Positions 1 to 6,656 are shown, counted from the first letter of the stretch. The stretch is DNA of 11,820 nt from an uncultured Lachnospiraceae bacterium (GCA_910586715.1 CAJUJG010000069.1:1-11820), one strand, 5' to 3'. Made by a program: numbers and translations. The notes: generated from the letters alone by a model not told the origin.

Positions 1-56
1 TAATTGATTTATGTAACAGAGAGTTCATTCGAACAACATAGAAAAGATTTATTGAT

Positions 57-188
57 ATGATTACAACAGCGCAGCTTATGCAGAAGATGAACTGCGGCTA
101 CCAAACTGCCGTTGCAATAGGTACGAAAGCACAGGCGCGGATATACATAGGTCGTCGTGTTTGGTATAACGTACAAAAAACGGTCTGA
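57..188 (+). CDS. Small excisionase-like (Xis) DNA-binding ORF
   Basis: This 43-codon ORF is preceded in frame by a TAG at 39-41, so ATG at 57 is the only likely start; its ribosome binding site is poor. The N-terminal part reads as a short helix-turn-helix (TAQLMQKMNCGYQTAVAI). It is followed by IYIGRRVWYN, the typical wing of MerR-like excisionases in Firmicute integrative elements. Position directly upstream of, and co-oriented with, the integrase supports a role as recombination directionality factor, bending DNA at the element ends during excision. It is short for the family, which is commonly about 65 residues, and stops soon after the wing, so it may be C-terminally truncated. The family call is inferred from pattern and context. 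Confidence 0.5.
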   Translation: MITTAQLMQKMNCGYQTAVAIGTKAQARIYIGRRVWYNVQKTV

Positions 189-199
189 TTTTACTTGAC

Positions 200-238
200 T
201 TTAGGGTGATATGGCGTTACGCTTCCTATCACCCTAAA
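200..238. promoter_or_regulatory. Hairpin between xis-like ORF and integrase
   Basis: A perfect 12-bp inverted repeat (TTTAGGGTGATA at 200-211, TATCACCCTAAA at 227-238) with a 15-nt loop sits between the excisionase-like stop and the integrase ribosome binding site. It has no long T-run, so it is a weak terminator at best. It could limit read-through into int or be a protein-binding site near the recombination genes. Confidence 0.55.
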
Positions 239-266
239 ATTATAACAAGTATAGAGAGGTTTTATT

Positions 267-1397
267 ATGGCAGTGAAAAAAATAAAGAAAGATAATTTGC
301 CACGCGGCATCTCATGGCGAGAGGACAAAAAGAAATATCTTGGACGCTTTACATACCAAGGACAGTCGCATATATTGTATGACACAGAATGGAAGCGGCT
401 GGAACAGAATATGAACATTACGCGTAAAGAGTTGAAAGAAGGAACTTACATCAAAGAGTGTACCCTAACTTTAAACGCGTGGTTTGATAAGTGGATGGAA
501 ACATACAAAAAGAAAACCGTTAAATACGGCACTTATCAAAATTACCTTAGGCATTACAACTGCTATGTACGTAATGGCATGGGAAAGAAAAAACGGAAAG
601 ACATCACAGTGGATGACATTCAGCTATTATATAATAGTTTATGTGACAGAGGATTTACGTTGGGTACAATTAAGCTGTTGGGGGCAACATTAAACGGATG
701 CTTTAGAAAAGCGATCAATAACCGCATGATATCATTTAACCCTGTACCGCTTACAGAAATACCAAGATGCAGGGACAGAGAAGAAAAATATGTGTTTACA
801 AAAGATGAACAGCGTCGGTTTATGGAATATATAAGAGAAAGCTATTTGTATAGATTCTTTTGTATCATAATTATGACAGGTATGAGAAACGGTGAAGCCA
901 GAGCGTTACAGTGGAAATGTGTGGATTTTGACAAAAAGTTAATTCATGTTGACCATACATTGATAGCACTTGTAGGCGGTGGATATATGCTCGACACACC
1001 GAAAACAAAAACATCAAAAAGAATAATTCCCCTACTTCCACAGGCGGAGGAAATTCTAATAGAGATGAAAAATGAGGCAGTGCGTAAAGGTATCGGAAAT
1101 GAAGATAATTTTGTGTTCTGTCTGCCCAACGGTTCAGAAATAAGCAGAGAACGGGTTACAACACAGCTCAATCAGATTGAGGAAAAGATGAAAAAGGATA
1201 ATATTCCTGTTGGTCATATCACAGCCCATACCTTACGACACGCATCCGCAACAAGAGCGATAGAAAACGGAATGAAACCACAGGTGTTGAAAACGATTCT
1301 TGGACATTCGAATATAAGTATAACCATGGACTTATATGCTCATGTTTTAGGCGATGAAAAGGTACAAGAGATGATTTTATTAGAAAACCTTTTTTAA
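267..1397 (+). CDS. int: Tyrosine recombinase/integrase of an integrative element
   Basis: This 376-residue integrase would carry out site-specific integration and excision of the mobile element whose body lies to the left of the window. The start ATG is preceded by AGAGAGG seven bases upstream. Residues 1-60 form a small basic arm-type DNA-binding domain (RGISWREDKKKYLGRF), about 65-155 a helical SAM-like core-binding domain, and about 175-370 the catalytic domain. Catalytic residues are visible: Arg207 in TGMRNGE, a lysine in the KTKTSKR beta-hairpin (246-252), His321-x-x-Arg324 in HTLRH, His347 in LGHSN, and the nucleophile Tyr357 in MDLYAHV. Length and motifs fit the Tn916/phage type, and nothing suggests inactivation. 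The gene points towards the element end, the usual arrangement with int next to the attachment site. Confidence 0.95.
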   Translation: MAVKKIKKDNLPRGISWREDKKKYLGRFTYQGQSHILYDTEWKRLEQNMNITRKELKEGTYIKECTLTLNAWFDKWMETYKKKTVKYGTYQNYLRHYNCYVRNGMGKKKRKDITVDDIQLLYNSLCDRGFTLGTIKLLGATLNGCFRKAINNRMISFNPVPLTEIPRCRDREEKYVFTKDEQRRFMEYIRESYLYRFFCIIIMTGMRNGEARALQWKCVDFDKKLIHVDHTLIALVGGGYMLDTPKTKTSKRIIPLLPQAEEILIEMKNEAVRKGIGNEDNFVFCLPNGSEISRERVTTQLNQIEEKMKKDNIPVGHITAHTLRHASATRAIENGMKPQVLKTILGHSNISITMDLYAHVLGDEKVQEMILLENLF

Positions 1398-1623
1398 TAG
1401 GGTTTTGGCTCAATTTTAGGCTCAACTCCGGTTCTGAATAGACGGAACCGGAGAAAAAGAGATAAAAGAAAAAGCCTTTACCCGTGGGAAAGATAAAGGC
1501 TGATAAAAGCTGTTAAAGATATAGTGCCAAATGTTTTGTTTTACGTGAGGAAGGTCTCGAACACACGGTTTAGTAAAGTATCTGCCCATTCGACCTTTGT
1601 GTGGACATTGCAACAGCGCAAGC
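1398..1623. other. Element/chromosome junction region, probable attachment site
   Basis: These 226 bases separate the integrase stop from the 3' end of the SEDS gene and hold no credible ORF. Visible structure: a direct repeat GGCTCAA (1417 and 1430 area), a hairpin CTCCGGTTC/GAACCGGAG at 1426-1453, a second hairpin at 1473-1501, and a loose inverted pair around 1551-1597 (AAGGTCTCGAA and TTCGACCTT). By position the crossover site should lie here, but the matching other end is outside the window, so the core cannot be defined. No tRNA gene is present. Confidence 0.45.
1465..1501 (-). terminator. Probable intrinsic terminator of the padR-SEDS operon
   Basis: Read on the minus strand, AGCCTTTA pairs with TAAAGGCT over 8 bp (1473-1501, 13-nt loop) and is followed by a T-rich run interrupted by one C. 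It lies about 120 bases after the SEDS stop codon. If the element inserted between gene and terminator, this is the element's own terminator now serving the chromosomal operon. Confidence 0.55.
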
Positions 1624-2937
1624 TTATCTCACATCTGCGGAAAGGTCAATTATTTTTTCATAACGGCGACAGCTCATTAAAAGTCCAATAATTACGGCGT
1701 ACATAATTGTGCCGCTGCCGCCTCTGCTAAGAAACGGGAATTGCAGGCTGCTCATCGGCAAAAGTCCGAAATTCATCAAAATGCCCGTGGTACAATTAAA
1801 AAATACCAGTAAAAAGCATGCTGCCGACAATATCATTCCAAGCTGGTTTTTCTGATGCCTCACGACATGCAGCACGCGGTATGCGAATGCTGCAAATGCA
1901 GTGATAATTGCTGCTCCCGCAATCAACCCGTACATCGCAACCACCTGCGCAAAAATCAAAAACGTATCCTGCTGTACAAACTGCTTTATAATTGTGCCCT
2001 GAGTGCTTTCGCCGAAAATTTGGGCGCCGTTTATGGCGCGCCGTGTCGCCAAAATCTGATAGTTTGCATCCATATATGCGTTCGGATTTAGAAATGCCAT
2101 AAGACGCATTTTTTGATAATCTGCCGCAAAAACAGAAAAATATACTGCAAAAACAAGCAATACGAATATAAAAACAGATGCCGCAAGTACAGGCGCAGTT
2201 ATTTGGTTTTTTCCGATTTTAAGTGTTCGGGTGGGAAACCAGCCTTTCATGATAGCATACAACAGTAAAAGTGTGCAGATTGCACCGATACTTAAATTGA
2301 CATACAGGCTTGTCGCAAACCGCTGCGAAAGCAGTGCCGTCAACAGGAGAAATCCAAACAGTTTGATAATTCCAAAAATACCTTTTCCGCGGTATTTATA
2401 TAAAAGTCCTGCATAAACGGGGGCATACAGGTACACAAGACTGCGCAATGCGGGCGCTCTTAACCCATTTACCTGTCTGCCCGTTTTCTGATAAATGTAA
2501 AAGGCAACGGTCATTATGATATAAATCTGCAGCGGATATTTTCCGATAAACGTGTAATCGACAAAGCAGATTAGGATAATAATGCCAATCCCAAGCGCAG
2601 TGAATGCGAACTGCCGCACAAGCTGGTCTTGTTCGCTGCCGAGCGCACCTGTGACGTACATGATAAAAATTCCTGCTACACTGAAAAAAACAGTTATGGC
2701 AAAGAGCCTCCAGTCAAACTGTGGGCGATGGATTCGGTCGAGCGCCGCACCCGCTTCAACCGGGTCGCCCATTTCGAGTACTGCCCTCTCAATAGCTTTA
2801 TCGTGTGTCATGCCACTTTGCTCATACGCCTGCGCTTGGTCCGCTATGTGATTTCTGATTTCCTGCGCCACTTTTGGTATTACTTTTTTGCACCGTATCT
2901 GCTCCGTAAGTGTGGTGAGATATTCTTCAATATTCAT
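1624..2937 (-). CDS. SEDS protein (RodA/FtsW/SpoVE-like) with N-terminal permease-prefix domain
   Basis: This 437-residue membrane protein starts at ATG 2937, chosen because AAAGGAGGG lies just upstream; an earlier in-frame start would overlap padR. Residues 1-70 form a soluble helical domain (EIRNHIADQAQAYEQSG, AVLEMGDPVEAG) of the permease-prefix type that often accompanies PadR-controlled membrane proteins. From about residue 76 there are roughly ten membrane helices. SEDS marks are present: FLNP (282-285), ANYQILATRRAINGAQIFG (291-309), Asp324 in QQDTFLIFAQ, matching the conserved catalytic Asp of RodA, and LPMSSLQFPFLSRGGSGT (393-410). Known SEDS proteins are peptidoglycan glycosyltransferases. 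A role in envelope or spore cell-wall synthesis is inferred, and the substrate is unknown. It is in one operon with padR, 20 bases apart. Confidence 0.88.
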   Translation of the reverse strand: MNIEEYLTTLTEQIRCKKVIPKVAQEIRNHIADQAQAYEQSGMTHDKAIERAVLEMGDPVEAGAALDRIHRPQFDWRLFAITVFFSVAGIFIMYVTGALGSEQDQLVRQFAFTALGIGIIILICFVDYTFIGKYPLQIYIIMTVAFYIYQKTGRQVNGLRAPALRSLVYLYAPVYAGLLYKYRGKGIFGIIKLFGFLLLTALLSQRFATSLYVNLSIGAICTLLLLYAIMKGWFPTRTLKIGKNQITAPVLAASVFIFVLLVFAVYFSVFAADYQKMRLMAFLNPNAYMDANYQILATRRAINGAQIFGESTQGTIIKQFVQQDTFLIFAQVVAMYGLIAGAAIITAFAAFAYRVLHVVRHQKNQLGMILSAACFLLVFFNCTTGILMNFGLLPMSSLQFPFLSRGGSGTIMYAVIIGLLMSCRRYEKIIDLSADVR

Positions 2938-2957
2938 TAATTTCTTCCCTCCTTTCG

Positions 2958-3284
2958 CTATGACATGCACAGCACATTCAGCACGGCTGTCTGATATTCG
3001 TTCCACTCTTCCTTCTTGGATTTCAGGTACTTTCTGCCGCTCTTTGTAATGCTGTAATATTTTCGCACTTTTCCGTTTACTTCACTCTCATATGCAGTGA
3101 GATAGGTTTTGTCCTCTAAAGAATGTAACAGCGGATAAAGCGTTCCTGCTTTCAACGTAAATACGTTGTTTGATTTCTGTTCCAGTGTTTCAATCATCTC
3201 GTAGCCATACATGTCCTTCTCTTCCAAAAGACGCAGGATCAGCATAGAAGTGCTGCCTGAAATTAAAGATTTGTCAATTGCCAT
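2958..3284 (-). CDS. PadR-family transcriptional regulator
   Basis: This is a 108-residue winged-helix repressor. Its family motifs are LEEKDMYGYEMIETLE (helix region), LKAGTLYPLLHSLE (recognition helix and start of the wing) and YYSITKSGRKYL (wing strand). The length is normal for the small PadR subfamily 2. ATG 3284 has AAAGGAG eight bases upstream. PadR proteins act as dimers and usually repress their own operon until an inducer, often a phenolic or antimicrobial compound, binds. Here the controlled partner is the SEDS gene immediately downstream, and the promoter carries a palindrome suited to a dimer. The inducer cannot be told from sequence. Confidence 0.93.
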   Translation of the reverse strand: MAIDKSLISGSTSMLILRLLEEKDMYGYEMIETLEQKSNNVFTLKAGTLYPLLHSLEDKTYLTAYESEVNGKVRKYYSITKSGRKYLKSKKEEWNEYQTAVLNVLCMS

Positions 3285-3307
3285 TGTATTAACTCCTTTC
3301 GTTTTGT

Positions 3308-3361
3308 TATATATAGATTATCTATATATAGCATTATATATTGGTCATCTATATATGTCAA
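3308..3361 (-). promoter_or_regulatory. padR-SEDS promoter with overlapping palindromic operator
   Basis: On the minus strand a perfect TTGACA (3361-3356) and a perfect TATAAT (3338-3333) are separated by exactly 17 bases. An 11-bp-arm palindrome, core ATATAGAT-T-ATCTATAT, covers 3308-3330 at the start-site region. A further half-site, ATATATAGAT, lies directly after the -35 box (3356-3347). This layout fits steric repression by a PadR dimer or tetramer, i.e. autoregulation. The consensus boxes are seen directly; the identity of the binding protein is inferred. Confidence 0.85.
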
Positions 3362-3418
3362 GAAAAAATACCGCCTCTGTCCAATCTTTAAAATAGATAT
3401 GGCAAAAGCGGGTAGGGC

Positions 3419-3532
3419 TTCTCTTGTGTCAAAATCCGTCACTTCCTCACATGCCCAGTCGGGATTTCCGGGGTCGACATCAAAATCTCCCGTACCGACC
3501 AGCTCTAATGACCAGGTGTTACCGACATCCCC
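3419..3532 (-). pseudogene. Fragment of a small acidic immunity-like protein
   Basis: In one minus-strand frame, just after the phosphorylase stop, the translation reads GDVGNTWSLELVGTGDFDVD followed by PGNPDWACEEVTDFDTRE. I recall this pattern (ELVGTG.FD...DWA.EEVTDF.TRE) from hypothetical or immunity-like proteins of Clostridia. The frame has no start codon: the only ATG nearby (GGATGTC) is in another frame and stops after seven codons. The similarity ends after TRE, where the sequence runs into the padR promoter region. It therefore appears to be a decayed central piece of a gene. The family memory is not confirmed by any search. Confidence 0.5.
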
Positions 3533-3534
3533 CT

Positions 3535-4326
3535 TTATTCTCCTGAGATTTTATCTGTTTCAGAAAAACGTATTAACGCTTCTACAGTTATCTGAAAAAG
3601 CCGTTCCCGTGCAGATTTGTTGGAAAACCAGTTCCTGTCGTCATAATCCTGCGTGCCGACAAGAATATCACCGCTATAGAGCAACTGCCCGAATATTTTG
3701 CCGCGGAATTGTGCGATTGCCGCCATTGTGGAACATTCCATTTCGACAGCTTGGCAGCCTTGCTTTATCCGGTGCGCTACCATGTCTTTTGTTTCCCGGT
3801 AAAAACAGTCGGTGCTCCATGTCGTACATTCCATATATGAAATCTTGCATTCTTCAAGCACGTCTTTGAATATTTGTATCGGCTGCTGATGCAGTTCAAC
3901 GTATCTGCTCGGCGGTAAATATTGATATGACGCGCCTTCACCCCGTAACGCCCGTGTGGGAATAATAACGTCACCTGCCGGAATGTCCGCAAGAACACCG
4001 CAGCAGCCGCAGCATAGCAGAACCTCTACATCATTTGCAAACAGCCAGTCCGTCATCATCGCAATGGAACCGGAACCTACGACTGCCTGAATAATGCAGA
4101 GCTCCGTTTCCTTATATACCAGTTTGTACACTGGAAACTCGCGCATTTCCGATACGTATACGCCGATTTTTTCCCCGTGGTGTTCGTTTACAAAGGCATC
4201 AAATACTTCTCTAAAAAAGGTCATGATACAAAGACGCGGAAAAGGTTCCTTGCCTTTTTTAGGATTAATGACGGCATCGCGTTCTGTGCTGTACTCTAAA
4301 ATTGGAAATTCGTTTTCAATAATCAT
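3535..4326 (-). CDS. Nucleoside phosphorylase (uridine phosphorylase-like)
   Basis: This 263-residue enzyme of the PNP/UDP phosphorylase family would cleave a nucleoside with phosphate to free base and ribose-1-phosphate in salvage. ATG 4326 has AGGAG eight bases upstream. Motifs: a phosphate-loop-like VGSGSIA (83-89), a glycine- and cysteine-rich strand CCGCCG (105-110), RGEGASYQYLP (128-138, base and phosphate recognition in uridine phosphorylases), TDCFYRE (172-178), VEMECSTMAA (194-203, the ribose-binding VEME motif) and YSGDIL (217-222), where the active-site Asp is expected. It has no N-terminal signal and is cytoplasmic. It is monocistronic apart from the decayed fragment downstream. 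Uridine against purine preference cannot be decided, though the RGEG..YQY pattern favours the uridine type. Confidence 0.87.
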   Translation of the reverse strand: MIIENEFPILEYSTERDAVINPKKGKEPFPRLCIMTFFREVFDAFVNEHHGEKIGVYVSEMREFPVYKLVYKETELCIIQAVVGSGSIAMMTDWLFANDVEVLLCCGCCGVLADIPAGDVIIPTRALRGEGASYQYLPPSRYVELHQQPIQIFKDVLEECKISYMECTTWSTDCFYRETKDMVAHRIKQGCQAVEMECSTMAAIAQFRGKIFGQLLYSGDILVGTQDYDDRNWFSNKSARERLFQITVEALIRFSETDKISGE

Positions 4327-4440
4327 GCGGTTTTCTCCTGTGTTTGCTTAATATGATGCTGTTTTTAAGTTACATTGATGCCCATCCGGACAAGTATGGT
4401 GTCTGGCAAATAAACAGATTCCCTTTGCTCTCTTGCGCTC

Positions 4441-4471
4441 ATTATATCATAAATTTTCAATTTATGACCAA
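4441..4471 (-). promoter_or_regulatory. Promoter of the nucleoside phosphorylase with spacer palindrome
   Basis: On the minus strand a perfect -10 box TATAAT (4446-4441) is preceded at 19 bases by TTGGTC (4471-4466). The spacer is filled by a 9-bp inverted repeat with a 3-base centre (TCATAAATT/AATTTATGA, 4447-4467), a plausible operator. The leader to the start codon is about 105 bases with no ORF I can support. Confidence 0.6.
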
Positions 4472-4555
4472 CATTCGCCGTTCGCAATATGTATATAAGT
4501 ATTGCGTTATCTCAATTTTCTTTTTTACGTCGGCAGAAACCGTAAATGATAGGAA

Positions 4556-4596
4556 CAAAAAACGATGCATCCTTTATAAAAATGCACCGTTTTTGC
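4556..4596 (-). terminator. Intrinsic terminator, probably bidirectional
   Basis: On the minus strand AACGGTGCAT pairs with ATGCATCGTT (10 bp with one G-U, 11-base loop, 4561-4591) and is followed by six T. On the plus strand the same stem has an A-C mismatch and is followed by five T, so it is weaker in that direction. It would end the minus-strand operon of the XRE-membrane regulator and lipoprotein, about 250 bases after the lipoprotein stop. Confidence 0.7.
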
Positions 4597-4668
4597 TTAT
4601 TTCAAATCAAACAAACCGATATATAATTACATGTCTCGCATAAAAATCGTTTCCCTGATAACTGCCTG

Positions 4669-4764
4669 TCAGATTGACGCAAGACTGCTCTTTGATGTCA
4701 GAAAAAGCTCCTTACTGTTTCTCAACATGCTCGTTGCCGTTAATAATGAAATTTTGTTTCTCAT
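4669..4764 (-). CDS. Possible 31-residue small protein or gene remnant
   Basis: ATG 4764 is preceded seven bases upstream by AGAGGG and opens a 31-codon frame beginning MRNKISLLTATSMLRNSKEL, then a Ser/Leu-rich tail. It has some basic and amphipathic character and no recognised motif. It lies in the transcript between the lipoprotein stop and the terminator, so it would be expressed with that operon. It could equally be the 5' end of a lost gene. I do not recognise it. Confidence 0.25.
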   Translation of the reverse strand: MRNKISLLTATSMLRNSKELFLTSKSSLASI

Positions 4765-4841
4765 TGTTACGCCCTCTTTCTTATCATTTTTCAAAAGAAT
4801 AGCACACAAGCTTCTAAATAATCTCTAAGCTAATATTTATT

Positions 4842-5300
4842 TTATATAGAACATATTTTCTCTATTTCAGAAAAAAATGCCTTTGTCCCCGTAAAATAAA
4901 ACGTTAAATCCTCCTCTGATACAATACCAGGAACCGTGCCTTCATTTATAATATATTTTACGACATCCGAATTTTCATATGTTACGCAAGTAACAATTTT
5001 TTCATAACGTTCCGCGTCCTCTTCCTGTAACAGCGTGCGCGTTTTTTCCTGATACAAATAAATGGTATATTGCGGCGTCAGCGTCTCATCAGGCTGCTCT
5101 TCGATAACCCACATTTCATTGTCAAAAAAAGATTTGACATCAGAACTTGATTGATTTTCCAATACGGCAATACTTGCACCATCTGCATCGTAGATTTCAA
5201 TACGGGAGAGCTTTTCGTTCTCCTTCTCACTTATTTTCAGCCCACAGCCCATAAAAGTACAAACTACAATAAACAAAACACATAAATATACACGCTTCAT
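4842..5300 (-). CDS. Small secreted lipoprotein, unknown function
   Basis: This is a 152-residue predicted lipoprotein. Residues 1-19 form a signal peptide (MKRVYLCVLFIVVCTFMGC) ending in the lipobox FMGC, with the acylated cysteine at 19. The mature part is acidic and about 130 residues, with no motif I recognise; EEDLTFYFTGTKAFFSEIE near the C-terminus suggests a compact alpha/beta fold. ATG 5300 is preferred over an in-frame TTG at 5306; AAGGAG lies 11 bases upstream. The regulator's stop codon is two bases before this start, so translation is probably coupled. A small exported partner of an XRE-membrane sensor is a reasonable guess, not a demonstrated role. Confidence 0.82.
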   Translation of the reverse strand: MKRVYLCVLFIVVCTFMGCGLKISEKENEKLSRIEIYDADGASIAVLENQSSSDVKSFFDNEMWVIEEQPDETLTPQYTIYLYQEKTRTLLQEEDAERYEKIVTCVTYENSDVVKYIINEGTVPGIVSEEDLTFYFTGTKAFFSEIEKICSI

Positions 5301-5302
5301 AA

Positions 5303-6073
5303 TCAACCCTTCTCCTTCTTTTTATGATAGTGTTCATTCATAGTCAATATTCTGTATGCGTTCCACGTTCCCCATACATAGAGCACGAAAAACGCGCCAA
5401 TTCCTGTAAGCACATCTCCTGCTGCATACCATAAATATTGCCGCTCCTCATAGATAAAATCGCCAAGCTCCTGAAACAGCATACATCCCGTAAGGCAGAT
5501 ACATACGCCGCCTATCAGCATAATCTGCAGTTTTTTCTTGCTTTCTACAAATTCAACACGCAATTGTTTCAATACTTCATCATCAAATACCAACGGCTCT
5601 GTCTTCAGCTTTTTATAGGGATTACCTGTTATCGCAATGATAAAAATCAGAATAATCGCCACCATAATCAGGAATGTGCTGAGGATGTCTCCTATCCCTT
5701 CGTATTCATAATAATATATGTCTATGTAAGAAAATGCACTTGACAAAAACACTAATAGAACACACATTCCTATTTTCATAAACTTTGTTCTTCGATACGA
5801 TAAATAGCTTGCTGCCAGTTCACGGCTGACATACCACCCTGCTGCCGTGTTTTCCTCACCCGCATGTTCCTGCTCCTGACCGTTTCCAACCAAATAATCC
5901 AGGCTGACCTGATAAATTTGGCTCAACCGTATCATTTTCTCCATTTCGGGATAGCCGCTGTCATTTTCCCATTTGCTGACCGCCTGCCTTGAGACACCCA
6001 ACTGTTCTGCCAGCTCCTCCTGCGATAAACCGCTTTCTTTTCTTGCCTTTTGTAACCTTTGACCTAACGTCAT
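5303..6073 (-). CDS. XRE-type HTH regulator with C-terminal membrane domain
   Basis: This 256-residue protein has a cytoplasmic HTH_3 domain at residues 4-62 (LSQEELAEQLGVSRQAVSKW, then the helix around YPEMEKMIRLSQIYQVSLDY). Four hydrophobic segments follow, at about 98-118, 128-149, 183-201 and 213-236, with a charged loop between the second and third. ATG 6073 was chosen because AAAGGAGGAG lies about eight bases upstream and the HTH begins directly after; the longer in-frame extension has no such site. Membrane-anchored XRE proteins are common in Clostridia and are thought to sense envelope signals, but the target genes are unknown. It is co-transcribed and tightly spaced with the downstream lipoprotein gene. 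Confidence 0.88.
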   Translation of the reverse strand: MTLGQRLQKARKESGLSQEELAEQLGVSRQAVSKWENDSGYPEMEKMIRLSQIYQVSLDYLVGNGQEQEHAGEENTAAGWYVSRELAASYLSYRRTKFMKIGMCVLLVFLSSAFSYIDIYYYEYEGIGDILSTFLIMVAIILIFIIAITGNPYKKLKTEPLVFDDEVLKQLRVEFVESKKKLQIMLIGGVCICLTGCMLFQELGDFIYEERQYLWYAAGDVLTGIGAFFVLYVWGTWNAYRILTMNEHYHKKKEKG

Positions 6074-6128
6074 ATGTATCTCCTCCTTTTGAATATCAGC
6101 ATACGGAAATTCCCTCATGATGTCTATC

Positions 6129-6174
6129 AAAATACGGTTGCACCTTCGCAATTTGAAGTTGCAACCGCTATTTT
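6129..6174 (-). terminator. Strong hairpin terminator after the Fic remnant
   Basis: On the minus strand an A-rich start is followed by CGGTTGCA, an A-G mismatch and CTTC, pairing with GAAG and TGCAACCG, then TATTTT (6135-6167 core, 7-base loop). The structure begins at the last base of the Fic stop codon. Because it has matching A and T flanks it could work in both directions. It separates the Fic remnant from the XRE gene, which would then need its own promoter; I see no clear one. Confidence 0.65.
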
Positions 6175-6656
6175 CATGCCAAAATCGTGTCATCATTTTT
6201 CAAAATATATTTTCCATGAAACAACAAATTCTCATAGAATCTTTCCAAAAATCCAAACTCCGTATCAACGCCTTTTGCATAATCCGCATAATTGGCACGT
6301 ACCATTGCGTCTCTGTAATATTTCGCGTGTTCCTGAAACATCTCATTATTAACACAAAATCCCCTGCTGTTTAAATATAACTCCATAAACACCGCGGTTG
6401 TCCTTGTATTTCCTTCGCCAATATCACATTCCATTGTTTTGGCGCCTTCGCTTTTTGAAGCGTCTTTATAGTATTCGTTCAGTTTTTCTTTCACCGTCTG
6501 AATCGGCAATATTCCGTTAACGTTTTGTTCCGATAATTCGTGCAGATATTCGGAAGGCTTTAGTCCGTCAACGTCCTGCAATCCAATTGCTGTATCCCAA
6601 TATTCTTTTTGTTTTACAGCGTTATTCGTATATGTTTTTATTTTATATTCGTTCAT
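6174..6656 (-). pseudogene. Fic-family protein with internal in-frame deletion of the core
   Basis: This 160-residue frame (start ATG 6656, weak ribosome binding site) joins the N-terminal part of a Fic-type AMPylase (EYWDTAIGLQDVDGLKPSEY, then TVKEKLNEYY) to the piece after the active-site loop. Intact relatives have roughly 100 residues between MECDI (75-79) and EGNTRTT (81-87), and their motif is HPFxxGNxRxxx. Here the HPFR half, including the catalytic His, is missing and the sequence reads ECDI-GEGNTRTTAVF. The joint is at about 6419. The frame is kept, so a stable protein could still be made, but AMP transfer should be impossible. Downstream helices (NNEMFQEHAKYYRDAMVRAN, FGFLERFYENLL) are typical of the family. 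Confidence 0.8.

Larger units (their letters stand above)
4327..4841. other. Intergenic stretch between phosphorylase and lipoprotein genes
   Basis: This 515-base gap carries the phosphorylase promoter, a hairpin TTTACG/CGTAAA (4524-4546), the bidirectional terminator at 4556-4596 and one 31-codon ORF. AT-rich, non-coding sequence fills the rest, and plus-strand frames across it have no credible ribosome binding sites or protein-like composition. Confidence 0.6.

Noticed and set aside
1540..1600. tRNA-like stretch (TTCGAGA on the minus strand) as an integration target
   Set aside because: The bases around the loop do not form a T-stem, and there is no matching acceptor or anticodon arm.
64..1627. 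CAACAGCGCAGCTTAT (64-79) and CAACAGCGCAAGCTTAT (1611-1627) as attL/attR cores
   Set aside because: The first lies inside the excisionase-like ORF on the element side, so it cannot be an end; one base is missing and chance is a fair explanation.
3399..3869. Plus-strand ORF of 156 codons
   Set aside because: It lies opposite the phosphorylase, has a Ser/Pro/Arg-rich composition typical of an antisense shadow, and lacks a ribosome binding site.
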